DNA from: Chaenocephalus aceratus
Taxonomy: Eukaryota; Chordata; Actinopteri; Perciformes; Channichthyidae
Length of the DNA stretch: 64,000 nt
Direction: 5' to 3'
NCBI GenBank assembly: GCA_023974075.1
Contig: CM043791.1
Span: 4,150,009-4,214,008 of the forward strand
The translations under genes were made by a program, and so were the position numbers. How positions within the stretch are numbered: the first letter of the stretch is position 1; every line of letters begins with the position of its first letter. The notes below the pieces were generated by a model. That model did not search any database. It saw nothing but the letters and a program-made list of their open reading frames with translations, and had not been told where the DNA came from. Positions 41,152 through 52,851 of this stretch are shown here, piece by piece.

Positions 41152-41270
41152 ACGGCACTAAATCCGCCAGGGGGCTAGTGCTAATCGCATTCACACGGGA
41201 ACTACACGGGGGAGGGGTATAAAGCCCATCCGCTGTATGAGGCGTTTGTTTACTTTCAGACCTCAGACAT

Positions 41271-41843
41271 GATGGAGTTCAATGAGCTTGTTGTCTTTGT
41301 GCTCATGTTATACAGCTTTGTAACTGGGTTATTGCAGCCAACTAGGGATTTGACCCACTCGTCGGATGCTGTAAGTGCAATGCTGGTTCGGAATCGAAGG
41401 CGTACCATAACGAGTATTTCAACCGCAAAGGCTGGCACCCGCTCGTCCTGCAGGGTGTTGTGGATGCTAGGGGCCTCTTTTGGAGTGGTTTTGTTGGCTT
41501 ACCAGGTAGCATGCATGATAGCAGAGTGTTCAGCATGTCCTCACTGGTTAGTTTTGTGGATAGGGGTGGTCTACTTCCTCATGTAACAAGGAATATTGGG
41601 GGACATGATGTGGGTTACTATATTCTTGGTGACTCAGCCTACCCCCTGCAAAGATGGCTGATGAAACCTTTCCAGGACAATGGAAGGCTTTGTACAGTGC
41701 ATTTGGTTCTCTCTTTTATTGACCACATTCAAGACAGGCACAATTACAATAGTGCAGACACACCTTTGTGCAAAGAAAAGATGTCAGTATCAAAACAGTG
41801 TGGCAATATAATAATAAACTGCCAGGTGTCATATGCACATTAA
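41271..41843 (+). pseudogene. Harbinger transposase (HARBI1-like), deleted
   Basis: The start codon at 41271 gives a short leader MEFNELVVFVLML. After about 30 codons the frame changes. A frame starting near 41370 reads YHNEYFNRKGWHPLVLQGVV, then DARGLFWSGFVGLPGSMHDS and GYYILGDSAYPLQRWLMKPF. These are the DDE_4-type nuclease blocks with two acidic residues (VDARG and GDSAY). The central part of the protein is missing and the C-terminus is truncated, so it is inactive. Confidence 0.85.
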
Positions 41844-42613
41844 ATAGGCTCAGCAGTTAACACACCTTTATTATACATCCTCCTGAGAGGAACTCGGTAC
41901 ACTAACTCCTAAGATGTTCCCTTACTATAATTAATTAAAATATTGAACTCACAACACTGGTAATTACAAACTTAACCATTTCTCTTTCAATAAATAAATA
42001 GTGCTTGTGTTGATGGACGCCGTTTTGAAATACAATGAAATTATCTATTTCAAAGCCACATTGTGGGTGGGACACAACTAAAGCTTCGCCAGTTTATAAC
42101 CGATGAAACATGATGGTATCAGAATAATCACTTACATGTGATTTATAGGATGCTACAACACAGGTCACTGTAAAGATAGTGTCAGAGGAGAAATAAGCAA
42201 GATACATTATCTGTTAAATCGCCATGGAGGTTATCTTTTATTTATCAGCAGCAGATCAATAAGTGTCAGTATCAAAACATAACACTGGCAAATACAATAG
42301 GTAGGCTCAGCAGACAGACCAGTAGTGCAAAGTTAAAGTGTCACATGATTATCTACTAAATAGTGAATTCAGCATCAACTTCACCAAGATGAAGTTCAAA
42401 ACAATGTAACAGACACACCTTAGTGCAAGTTAGGTGTCAGTATTAAAAAACAGTGGCAATATATATATAATAACAATAGAAAATCAACTTCAATAAAATG
42501 TACCCAAAAAAATACACTTATAACAAATATATAAAAATAGCACCGTAAGAGTTGAACTGTGGGCTAAGCCCTGAATGTTTCCATGTCCAGGAAACACCGC
42601 TGTGTGTCAATAT

Positions 42614-43882
42614 TTAAAACAATACTACAGGGAGGAAGGCCTGTTTGACTTCACTAGCTCTGAAAGCACTCCCAGAAACCCCTGCTGAAAAGCCTTTTGT
42701 TGCTCCATTTGCTGCGTCCCGTTCATCCTGGCGCTCCATCATCGCAATCACCCTGTCCTCTGTTTCCTGGGCCTTGTGTAAAAGCATCATCTGGTCCTCG
42801 TGCATCGCCTTGCTGGCCATGGCACGCCTGTCCTCCATAGTCTCGATGGTGGCAAAGAAGTTCTCATCATGTGTGTCCTGTGCGCGCTTTCCTAAGAGGA
42901 AACATTATTTAATCACCATGTAGTTTTACATGGCAGAAGGGACACGGTCAGGCTGTTAGGGCTATTCCGACTGATAGGGTTAGGCACAGACACACACACA
43001 CTCACAGACACACACAAAGACAAACACCACACACACACACACACGAGAGAGACACACGTTACGTTTTCTTACCGGAAGTCATGTGACCTAGCCCGGATGT
43101 TTACAATTTTGTGAGCGTAAAATGGGTGCGAAAAGTGTAAACGCCTGCCTAGGCAAACACGTTTTCCACTGTTTCATAATTCATAATTGTACCATGAAGG
43201 AAGTAAACGTGATTGTGAAGCTGTAGCTTCACAATCACGTTTACTTCCTTCATGGTACACTGTAGTGTGTGTGAACGTACTTTTGCGTTTGGTTGATGGA
43301 AAGGGAGACGAGCAACGGCTGCTGTTGCGATCGGGAAAGGAAAGTCCACTCGTTTCCAATCCAGCGAGTTGTCCCGCCTCGCCTGAAACAAACAAATGTA
43401 GTGCCATGAGTTAGTGAAGCACATTACAGAAAACACTGCCCACTTATTCACAAGTCAAAACGTTTTCATGGCGGCCGAGAATAGCTAGTTAGATGTTATG
43501 TTATTAGCCAGCTCAGGGCCGGCTAACAGTGTTAGCCAGTTCAGCCTGCTCATGGCTACCTCGATCTACTGAGCAAATAAAAGTACATCTGAGACCAGTA
43601 ATGTGCATATTAAAAACCCCAGTACAAGTAGTTTATTTTACCTTCGTCGTTGTCGTCGTTGCTCACTTCACAGCCGACTGAATCCGCCGTTTCAGCGAGC
43701 TCCCACAGCAGCGTGCCCGAGTCGATGGTCATTTCAAGTAGCTTTTGCGAACATCGTTCAAAACATTTAGAGTTGGGAACTGCTTGTTGTAGAAGCTGCT
43801 GCATCCCTGCATCTGAGTAAATTGACAGAAGCGCCGACACTTCCTCATCATTCCACCGCTCCGGTGCTGTACGTGTTGTCAT
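42614..43882 (-). pseudogene. Harbinger Myb/SANT-like accessory protein
   Basis: The start codon at 43882 opens MTTRTAPERWNDEEVSALLS, a Myb/SANT-like helix set ending ...NDDNDEG at the donor GTAAAA. A middle exon near 43383 follows TTTGTTTCAG. A last segment (42900-42614) reads KRAQDTHDENFFATIETMED and ends QAFLPVVLF before a stop. In active Harbinger elements such a protein carries the transposase to DNA and the nucleus. The middle exon overlaps the long palindrome, and complete splicing in frame was not established. Confidence 0.65.
43189..43258. repeat. Near-perfect 70 bp palindrome
   Basis: The two arms are 34 bp each (43189-43222 and 43225-43258), perfectly complementary, with only a 2 nt centre (GT). 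They begin GTACCATGAAGGAAG. It lies inside the Harbinger element. Confidence 0.95.
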
Positions 43883-44207
43883 AACTGCTTTCAAGTACAA
43901 ACAACCTACTCGCTCAGGTGTGGATGTGGTTTTGTAGCGAGGGAAAAAATGGCTGCCTAACAAAACAAATTCAGAGTCTAACGGGGCGTGGTTTACAATT
44001 CGCCCAGCCAATAGAAATAGAATAGAAATTGGCACTCTTTTGTCACCAGGTTCGTACCACCTCTCTAGCAGGGACTAAAAAGTACCAAAAGAGTTCCAAA
44101 AGAGTTCCCGGCACTGAGTAGTCCCGGCGGTGTGAACGTGACATTATTGGTACTAACGGAACTAAAGAACTAAAGTACCAGGGAAAGTCCTGCGGTGTGA
44201 ACGCGGC

Positions 44208-44819
44208 TAATGAGCAAAAAAGAAATAGGTCTAGATTTCTTCTATTTTGTGTTGGATGATTTGTTTTATTGATTGCTGATGGATGTTAAGATGTGTTTTA
44301 CAATTATAATAACAATATTATTGTAATTGGAATCAAAAAGATTGCAAATCAGTTTTAATAAAATCACTAGCAATATAGGGTTTATTCAACAGCAGTAAGC
44401 ATTAACGTTAACTAAATTAACGTACACTGAACTCACTGAAAAACAACTTGCCACTATTTAGGAAATGATCGGAATCAGGATTGACTAGTAGGACAGCGAA
44501 GAGGTGGAGAAGGGCTCTGTCATGTACAACCATTGGTAGATGTTACACCTGAAAGAAAGATAAGGAAATAAGAGAAGACAGGAGGACAAACATTTTCTTA
44601 AGTAAAAGACCAAATCATGTCAAGCTTTAACCTGAGCCTGTTTTTTCAGTCTTTACAATGCACTGTTGGAAATTACATTCCAAAGGCTAAATTCAAACTC
44701 AATACCATACATAACTGGGTACCAAAGTGCTTTACCTGATAGAACACGTTCCACACGGAGCAGCTCAACCGATCTTCACTTCCCGACCGTTAGTGCCAGT
44801 CAAAACCATGTTTTATACC
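44208..44819. other. Gene-free stretch
   Basis: AT-rich flank between the Harbinger element and the L2 host of the nested stack. No recognisable feature. Confidence 0.4.
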
Positions 44820-45081
44820 GTTTGGACTGTCTGTCTCTGTGGATGAAATCTGTGCAGCAACGCGTATCTCAGACCATTTACCGGTTCTGTTTTACTTCGA
44901 CCCCTTCCGCAGGAGTGGAATCACGTGCCCCTGCGCGTCGTCGGCGTTCGATTAACCCCTTGACTACCTCACAGTTTTCTGATGTTTTTAATGCTTCCCT
45001 GATCTGTAAATTAGAGGTGAACTGTGCTCTTAGTGCGGATGAGCTTATCTCCATATTTGACTCGACATGTACCCTAATATT

Positions 45082-46506
45082 AATCTTATACCATGGTCTT
45101 TGGTGTAAGGGAAACTTCTGCAGCAATGGAGAGTCAGGACTCAGAGAGACACGAGGAGAGTTGGAGCTTTGATGTCAAACACTGGTAGTTTATTACAAGG
45201 ATACGGCCGGAGAATTCATATCACAAGTCACAGCAGTAAAAGGTTCTGACTGCACGGGTGGGTTGTCATGTCAATTCTGCTCAGCCTCGCATCTTGGTAG
45301 ACCCTTTAACTAGTTTACAGAGAGTCAACCCACATATTGGGGGAAGGTATACGTGAACACCTGGAGACACTGAATCACTTATCTGACTCTTTGGTTCTGT
45401 GACCGAGAGTTGACCGATCATAAAACTGGTAATGTCAACAATAGCTGAGACTTCCCATTCCTTAAGACAGATAACAGACTTAGGGTTCGTCGTAAATGTC
45501 AACAGGCAGAAAGGTTAAATATCTTAGGAGTAAGGAAGAATTATTCTTTGATACTTAGGAGTAAGACAGAACTATTCTCTAACATTTGGTACCAGGCAGA
45601 AGCTCAAATCCAAACCTAATGTAGTAATAACATGTAAGGATGACATAAAGTTGATAGCTTTAAATATCTTGGTGTATGGCTAGACTCTGAACTTTCATTT
45701 AAACTACATAAAGCATGTAATACAAAAAGTCAATTAGGGAATCAGTGTTTTACACCGCTCTCGCAATTGTTTTACGCTCAGTGTCCGAAAGAGAATTGCT
45801 TCTCAACTTATTCTTCCGATTATGGACTATTGTGATGTTGTCTACCAAAATGCACATAAATCAGATCTTGCTCCACGCAACATAGCCTACAACAGACTAT
45901 GCAGATTTGTTCTTGTTTGTCCTTTTCGTACACAATCACTGCACAATGTATAACCAACTTAAATGGCCTTCTTTAAATGTAAGAAGACACATACATTGGC
46001 TTCAGCTGATATTTAAATGCATTTATCTTAACTATCCCCCTTATGTAAAGCAGTATGTTGTACCCTACTCACCAAATCATCAAGTTAGACATTCTGTTCA
46101 GATTTATTTCTCTGTCCCCTCTGCAAAAACATTGATTGGCAGAAGAGCGTTCATGTTCAAAGCCCCAACTGACTGGAATACTTTACCTGCTGCTATTAGA
46201 TCTCTTGCATCATTGGGTTTATTTAAACATGCATTATCATCTCACTTTCAACTGGTCTGTACTTGTTATTAATGAAACTGATATTGATGAAACTGATTTG
46301 CTCGACTGTCTCTCAAATTGTAATGATTGTGTGCATTGCTTGAATTTTACTTAACAGACTGTATGTGGTTTGTCTTGTGTGTCATGTTTTGCATTTTGTC
46401 TTTTTGTTTATCAATGTCTGTAAATTGTTGCTATTGTCGGGACCCCCTTGAAAACGAGATGGTGCATCTCAAGGGGTTTATCCCAATGAATAAAAATGTC
46501 TATATA
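45082..46506 (+). mobile_element. Jockey/Rex1-like LINE 3' fragment
   Basis: Inserted into the L2 host with the probable duplication ATATT (45077-45081 and 48143-48147). It contains FKYLGVWLDSELSFKLH and, in another frame, ...RRAFMFKAPTDWNTLPAAIR. It ends with the inverted-word tail CCCTTGAAAACGAGATGG...CATCTCAAGGGG and AATAAAAATG. It carries a solo LTR inside. Confidence 0.75.
45104..45584 (-). mobile_element. Solo LTR (481 bp)
   Basis: TG...CA termini (TGTAAGGG...CTCTAACA, plus-strand view) are flanked by the exact 5 bp duplication TTTGG (45099-45103 and 45585-45589). An AATAAA on the minus strand near 45195 suggests minus orientation. No internal coding region remains, as expected after LTR-LTR recombination. 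Confidence 0.85.
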
Positions 46507-48141
46507 CACTGAACAAAAATATAAACGCAACACTTTTGTTTTTGCTCCCATTTTTCATGAGATGAACTCAAAGATCTAAAACATTTTCTATATACACAAA
46601 ATAACCATTTCTCTCAAATATTGTTCACAAATCTGAACAAATCTGTGATAGTGAGCACTTCTCCTTTGCCGAGATAATCCATCCCACCTCACAGGTGTGG
46701 CATATCAAGATGCTGATTAGACAGCATGATTATTGCACAGGTGTGCCTTAGGCTGGCCACAATAAAAGGCCACTCTAAAATGTTCAGTTTTATCACACAG
46801 CACATTGCCACAGATGTCGCAAGTTTTGAGGGAGCGTGCAATTGGCATGCTGACAGCAGGAATGTCCACCAGAGCTGTTGCCCGTGAATTGAATGTTCAT
46901 TTCTCTACCATAAGTCGCCTCCAAAGGCGTTTCAGAGAATTTGGCAGTACATCCAACCGGCCTCACAACCGCAGACCACGTGTAACCACACCAGCCCAGG
47001 ACCGCCACATCCAGCATGTTGCCCTCCAAGATCGTCTGAGACCAGCCACTCGGACAGCTGCTGCAACAATCGGTTTGCATAACCAAAGACTTTCTGCACA
47101 AACTGTCAGAAACCGTCTCAGGGAAGCTCATCTGCATGCTCCTCTTCCTCATCGGGGTCTCGACCTGACTCCGGTTCGTCGTCGTAACCAACTTGAGTGG
47201 GCAAATGCTCACATTCGATGGCGTCTGGCACGTTGGAGAGGTGTTCTCTTCACGGATGAATCCCGGTTTTCACTGTTCTGGGCAGATGGCAGACAGCGTG
47301 TGTGGCGTCGTGTGGGTGAGCGGTTTTCTGATGTCAATGTTGTGAATCGAGTGGCCCATGGTGGTGGTGGGGTTATGGTATGGGCAGGCGTATGTTATGG
47401 ACGACGAACACAGGTGCATTTTATTGATGGCATTGTGAATGCACAGAGATACCGTGACGAGATCCTGAGGCCCATTGTTGTGCCATTCATCCACGACCAT
47501 CACCTCATGTTGCAGCATGATAATGCACGGCCCCATGTTGCAAGGATCTGTACACAATTCCTGGAGGCTGAAAACATCCCAGTTCTTGCATGGCCAGCAT
47601 ACTCACCGGACATGTCACCCATTGAGCATGTTTGGGATGCTCTGGATCGGCGTATACGACAGCGTGTTCCAGTTCCTGCCAACATCCAGCAACTTGGCAC
47701 AGCCATTGAAGAGGAGTGGACCAACATTCCACAGGCCACGATCAACAACCTGATCAACTCTATGAGAAGGAGATGTGTTGCACTGCGTGAGGCAAATGGT
47801 GGTCACACCAGATACTGACTGGTTTTCGGACCCCCCCAGACCCCCCCCAATAAAGCTAAACTGCACGTTTCAGAGTGGCCTTTTATTGTGGCCAGCCTAA
47901 GGCACACCAGTGCAATAATCATGCTGTCTAATCAGCATCTTGATATGCCACACCTGTGAGGTGGGATGGATTATCTCGGCAAAGGAGAAGTGCTCACTAT
48001 CACAGATTTTTTCAGATTTGTGAACAATATTTGAGAGAAATGGTTATTTTGTGTATATAGAAAATGTTTTAGATCTTTGAGTTCATCTCATGAAAAATGG
48101 GAGCAAAAACAAAAGTGTTGCATTTATATTTTTGTTCAGTG
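46507..48141 (+). mobile_element. Complete Tc1-like transposon with long TIRs
   Basis: A 1,635 bp element in a TA target (46505-46506 and 48142-48143). The terminal inverted repeats are about 270 bp each, beginning CACTGAACAAAAATATAAAC. By eye they differ at only a few positions. It encloses an uninterrupted transposase. All parts needed for autonomy appear present. Confidence 0.95.
46814..47818 (+). CDS. Tc1 transposase, DD34E, uninterrupted
   Basis: The 334-residue reading starts at ATG 46814 (MSQVLRERAIGMLTAGMS); an upstream in-frame TTG is not needed. The N-terminal paired helix-turn-helix region (STRAVARELNVHFSTISRLQ, then RNRLREAHLH) binds the inverted repeats. The catalytic domain has the first Asp in VLFTDESRFSLF, the glycine-rich GGGGVMVWAG, the second Asp in LQHDNARPH and the Glu in SPIEHVWD. 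The second Asp and the Glu are separated by 34 residues (DD34E). Full length for the family is about 340. It is intronless, as usual. It is a mobile element gene, not a host gene. No disabling change was seen; activity is inference. Confidence 0.95.
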   Translation: MSQVLRERAIGMLTAGMSTRAVARELNVHFSTISRLQRRFREFGSTSNRPHNRRPRVTTPAQDRHIQHVALQDRLRPATRTAAATIGLHNQRLSAQTVRNRLREAHLHAPLPHRGLDLTPVRRRNQLEWANAHIRWRLARWRGVLFTDESRFSLFWADGRQRVWRRVGERFSDVNVVNRVAHGGGGVMVWAGVCYGRRTQVHFIDGIVNAQRYRDEILRPIVVPFIHDHHLMLQHDNARPHVARICTQFLEAENIPVLAWPAYSPDMSPIEHVWDALDRRIRQRVPVPANIQQLGTAIEEEWTNIPQATINNLINSMRRRCVALREANGGHTRY

Positions 48142-48413
48142 TATATTGGATTCTGTTGCTCCTTTTACGCTTAGACGCACCAAAGTTCTCTCAGAGCCGT
48201 GGCTCAATGACTCGCTTGCAGGCGTGCAGAGAGAAAATGTAAAAAGGATAAACTCCATGTCTCCCTAGAAATCCTTCGTGCTTGCCTCTCCGACTACCAG
48301 ACAGCAGTCAAAGCAGCCAAAACAGAGCACATTTCTCTCTTAATCTCCAAAAAACAGCCATAAACCTCAGGTTCTTTTTATCCTTTATTATGTCCTCAAT
48401 TCGATCATTAATC

Positions 48414-48809
48414 GTGCGTGCTCTACGCTCTGCATCAGCCAAACGACTCGCTGCACCCTCGCTGCGAGGGGGACCCAAGTTCCCATCAGCAAAAACACGT
48501 GGGTTTGCTATCCTGGCTCCAAGATGGTGGAATGAGCTCCCATTGACATCAGGACAGCAGATAGCTTACACACCTTCCGGCGCAGACTGAAAACTCATCT
48601 CTTTCGACTCCACTTCGAGCAATAGAACTATTAACAAAGCACTTATATACTAATAAAGGACTGGCTTACCTAAAGCCCATGTTTGGCTCTATGAAACCTG
48701 ATGTACTTATGTGATTCTGTTTTCTTCAAGGTTGTGTCTTCCTGGTCGAATGTACTTATTGTAAGTCGCTTTGGATAAAAGCCTCAGCTAAATGCAATGT
48801 AATGTAATG
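48414..48809 (+). mobile_element. Maui/L2 LINE 3' fragment
   Basis: A severely 5'-truncated copy of the same subfamily as 20029-22510. It begins at CGTGCTCTACGCTCTGCATC, encodes the last ORF block (FAILAPRWWNELP), and ends in the ATGTA tail. It is flanked by TTAATC (48408-48413 and 48810-48815) and inserted into the L2 host. Confidence 0.9.
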
Positions 48810-49368
48810 TTAATCCCTGTGATGTTTCTCCAATTGTGCCATCGACTACTCTCTGTGATAAGTTTATTACATTATTTATTAAAAAAGTATCTGCTCTTAG
48901 GCTAGCCCACACTAGAGCTACCCCAGATCCTGCTCCCTTTCTGTGCCCTGCTGTCCTCGACCACTTTGAGCCTGTATCCCTCTCCTCTCTCTCGGATGTA
49001 GTCAAGCACCTGCAGCCGACAAACTGTAGACAGCATTCCCTCTCGCCTTCTCAGAGATGTTTTCGAATCAGTTTGAGAAAGTATTTTATTACTTATAATA
49101 AACACCTCTCTTAGCTCAGGATGTGTCCCAGCTGCCTTCAAGCATGCCGTGGTGCAGCCACTACTTAAAAAGAAAAATCTCGACCCCTCCATTCTCGCAA
49201 ATGTTAGTCCCATCTCCCAGCTACCTTTTTTATCTAAAGCCCTGGAGCGAGTTGTCTATGTCCAGCTGCAGTCTTTCTTAACCACGCATGGCATCCATGA
49301 AAAGTTTCAGTCTGGCTTCAAACCTATGCACAGTACTGAAACAGCCTGTGGCAGCGGGGTGTGGTTAG

Positions 49369-52199
49369 CAGTGGTTCTCAAAGTGGGGTCCGTGGCACTC
49401 TGCCAGGGGGGTCCGTGAAAAGTTTTCAGATTCATTCATTTAAATTATCATGATATCATTTTTTTTTCATTTTTTTTTTTTCAACAAATAATATATATAT
49501 TTTTTAATCTAAAATAGTTCATAGATTACATTCTAATCTAACAAATAGATACATTTAAATATCAAGCGCGTCACCCGTTACCGTGGAAACAACAATAACT
49601 GTTACGTCATTCAGAGAGCGCCGCTGCAAGCATCATAGAGATATAACATGGCTAGCATACTACGAAGATGGACAGATTTTTAAAACGACCGGTTACGGCT
49701 ACAAATGAAGTAAATGAAAAACTAAAATCAAAGTAAGGAAATACGATGAGGTGTATCTCCAATATGGATTTATTGAAGTGGAAGGGAAACTGAAATGTCT
49801 GATATGCCTGCGGTGTCTTGCCAATGAGGCGATGAAGCCTGCCAAATTGAAGAGGCACCTCGAGACCAAGCATCCAGATTATGTAAAAAAAGACCGGGCT
49901 TTTTTTGAGAGGAAGGGCGAGGACTACCGCCAGCAACAACAACGGATGGTTAATGTTACGTCTGTTTCTGCTAAAGCGCAGCGGGCCTCCTACCTGGTAG
50001 CGCAGAGGATTGCTAAGGCGCGAAAGCCCCACACAATAGCGGAGGAACTGCTGCTCCCTGCTGCGGTGGATCTGTGTGAGGTGATGGTGGGGAAAGATGC
50101 GGCTGCCAAATTGAGAAGTGTACCTCTGTCAAATGACACCATCAGACGACGAATTGAGGACATGTCTGCTGATATCAAATCACAACTGCTGGAAAGACTG
50201 AGAGGGTCTAAATTCGCGGTTCAATTGGATGAGTCCACTGATGTGTCCGGCTCTGCGCAGCTCATCGCGCTGGTTCGCTACCCGTGGGAAGGAAGGATTC
50301 AGGAAGATTTTTTATTTTGTCAAGAGTTGACGGGGCGAGCAACAGGTGAGGAGATTTTCAATGTTATAGATATGTTCATGGAGACTGGCAATGTGAGTTG
50401 GGAGAATTGCATTGCGATTTGCACGGATGGGGCAGCTGCCATGACCGGACGCAAGAGTGGGGTGGTTGCTCGTGCCAAGGAGCGCAATCCAATGATGATA
50501 GCTACCCACTGCATGCTGCACAGGCAGGCTCTGGCGTCAAAATCATTGAGTCCTGAGCTACAGTCCGTTCTCAGCACGGTGGTATCTGTGGTGAACCACA
50601 TCAAGTGTAAGCCACTGCAGTCCCGTTTATTCGGCCAGCTCTGCAGGGAGATGGGCGCAGGACAGGACACCCTGCTGTTCCATTCAGAGGTGCGTTGGCT
50701 CTCCCGTGGAAAAGTGCTACAGCGGGAGTACGAACTGCGCTCAGAGCTGTGTGAGTTCATCCAGAATGACAAGCCAACCACTGCAGCACTCTTCTCGGAC
50801 CCCGAATGGATCGCACAGCTCGCCTACCTCGCAGATGTGTTCAACTTATTGAACGATCTCAGTTTGTCCGTTCAAGGCAGATATGCCTCTATCCTGGAGG
50901 TAAGCGACAAAATCCAGGCATTCCGTGCCAAAACAGCGATCTGGAGAAGGCGGGTGCAACATGGCATTACAGACATGTTCCCCCAACTCAAAGAGTTTTT
51001 GGACACAAACCAAATACCAGCTGAGATTGTGAAAAATACCATCGGTTCGCATCTTGCCTCCCTTGGTGACTATTTCACGGACGTTGACACCGATGCCTGG
51101 GACTGGGTGGGCGACCCCTTCGTTGCCCATACATCAGCGTGGGGTCTCAGTGGAAAAGCAGAGGAGGAGCTGCTGGACCTGGCATGTGACGGGACGCTGA
51201 GAATCCGGTTCGGCCAAGGGGGGCATGTGGACTTTTGGCCTTCGGTTGAACAGGAGTATCCGGAAATCGCTGCTGTTGCCATGCGGGTGTTGCTCCCCTT
51301 TCCAACCACATACCTGTGCGAGTCATCATTCTCAGCGCTGACCTCCATGAAGACCAAGTACAGGGCTCAAAAGAAGTGGAGAACGACCTACGTGTATGCC
51401 TCTCATCTACTTCTCCAAGGATAGAAGTTGTGCAGCGAGAGACGGGCCCATATCTCACATTAATGGTAAGAGCGCGCTATTTCTCTCTCTCTGTGTGTGT
51501 GTGTGCACGCGTGCGTGTGTGTGCGTGTGCAACAGAAATGTCAGATATGTTGCATTTATTGATTTAGTTTGATATGCGTGTCTTCACTTGCAGAGAGAAG
51601 CAATCAGCTTCATGGACTGCCTTGCATCACTCCAATAGTGTCCAGAGCTGGCTGCCATTACAAGTAGTAGTTTGGGATTGAAGCAATGCAGTTGCAGTTG
51701 TTTTGCAATTTACTTGATATATGTTGCAATGCAGGCATGTGTTCAATTGTTTATAGCCTGCATTTATTATACGATTAGACTTTTATAAATCAGTGAGTGA
51801 AACACTTGATGTGTTATCTTTGTGTGTGTGTGTGTGTGTGTTCTGAAATGCACTTCAAATGATCACCTTTCTCTTGATTTCCCTTTGATAGTGTGTAGGT
51901 ACAGTGTTACTTGCAGCTAATTGATTGTTTTATGGGTATTCTGTGTTGAGATGGTGCACATATTTTTAATACATATCTAATATCTTTCTAATACATTTCT
52001 CTTGTGTTGTTCTTTCACATAACTAAGACTATAGAAGTGTAAAAAATAGGCTACGTCAGATTATTCCAAGGGACATACATGTCAAATCAAGTACATTTTT
52101 ATTTATATAGCCCAAAATCACAAATCAGAATGAGGGGGTCCTTGGTGTATTCTCTATCTTGTAAGGGGTCCTTGGCTGAAAAACAATTGAGAACCTCTG
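49369..52199 (+). mobile_element. Nearly complete hAT element (ZBED5/SCAND3-like)
   Basis: The inverted ends CAGTGGTTCTCAA and TTGAGAACCTCTG are bordered by GGTTAG on each side (49363-49368 and 52200-52205); hAT duplications are normally 8 bp, so two bases may have changed. It is 2,831 bp with a nearly intact transposase and a reverse-oriented retrotransposon tail fragment at about 52085-52135. Confidence 0.88.
49668..51470 (+). pseudogene. hAT transposase (ZBED5/FAM200-like), two frameshifts
   Basis: The start codon at 49668 gives MDRFLKRPVTATNEVNEKLK, then one base is missing near 49731. The main 557-codon reading follows: BED finger (CLICLRCLANEAMKPAKLKR, HLETKHPDY), SEKA-type block (AKAQRASYLVAQRIAK), VPLSNDTIRRRIEDMS, and the RNase H-like domain with VQLDESTD and CTDGAAAMTG, RWLSRGKVL, AYLADVF. 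It ends in the dimerisation block (LLPFPTTYLCESSFSALTSM). A second shift near 51365 moves the usual ending (EVENDLRVCLSSTSPRIE) to another frame. Close relatives have been domesticated in vertebrates. Its own TIRs mark this copy as a transposon, so it is not a host gene. Confidence 0.9.
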
Positions 52200-52851
52200 G
52201 GTTAGGGCACCGGCTGCTGGAGTGAAGGGAGTGGCTCGGCCGGAGGCCAGACAGCTGATCGGAATCAGGTAATCAGTGACTGAATAAAAGGATGTCGTAA
52301 ACCTGGTTCTGGGCTGTCTAGTAGGCTGGATCCTGGAAGGTCGCCAAAGGACCTGTGAAGGTTCCCACACGGGCAACGTTTTGAGACCCGTGTATACTTT
52401 GTTTTGGTGCTACAGTAATAAACACCTGTGATCAACCTAAACCCTGCTCTTTCCGTCCCTCTTTGAACCCTGTGTGAGTGGAGAGGCTCACACAGCCCTT
52501 TTAAGAGTTTTTAATGATCTGCTCCTAGCCGCCGACTCAGGCAGCCCAGCTGTCCTGGTGCTGTTAGACCTGACTGCTGCCTTTGACACTGTGGACCAGA
52601 GCATCCTGTTGTCGCGGCTTGAACAGTCCGCAGGCATCACAGGCTCTGCCCTTGCATGGTTCAGGTCCTACCTGACGGACCGTAGCTTCTCAGTGCAGCT
52701 AGGTGCCTTCTTCTCTGCCAAAGCCCCTCTTACCAGTGGAGTTCCCCAAGGCTCGATTCTGGGCCCCATCCTCTTTCTACTGTACATACTGCCCCTAGGT
52801 TCAATTCTCACTAAACACAATATTCCCTTGCACTGCTAGACCGACGATGTA

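Larger units (their letters stand above)
41085..44207 (+). mobile_element. PIF/Harbinger DNA transposon, decayed
   Basis: The inverted ends are GTCGCTTTCACACCGCAGGA (41085) and its counterpart TCCTGCGGTGTGAACGCGGC (to 44207). They are bordered by TTA and TAA, fitting the TWA target of this superfamily though not an identical duplication. It holds the two convergent genes typical of Harbinger: a deleted DDE transposase (plus strand) and a Myb/SANT-like protein (minus strand). Palindromes lie at 41110-41151 and 43189-43258. Confidence 0.88.
49347..52492 (+). mobile_element. Solo LTR interrupted by a hAT element
   Basis: The termini TGTGGCAGCGGG and GAGGCTCACA are flanked by the 5 bp duplication CAGCC (49342-49346 and 52493-52497), in the L2 reverse transcriptase. 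LTR sequence resumes at 52200 with AATAAAAGG (52284) and AATAAACACC (52418), likely poly(A) signals. Only about 320 bp is LTR; the rest is the nested hAT. Confidence 0.88.

Noticed and set aside
49751..51424. 557-codon reading as a domesticated ZBED5-like gene
   Set aside because: It lies between hAT inverted ends inside a solo LTR and has two frameshifts.
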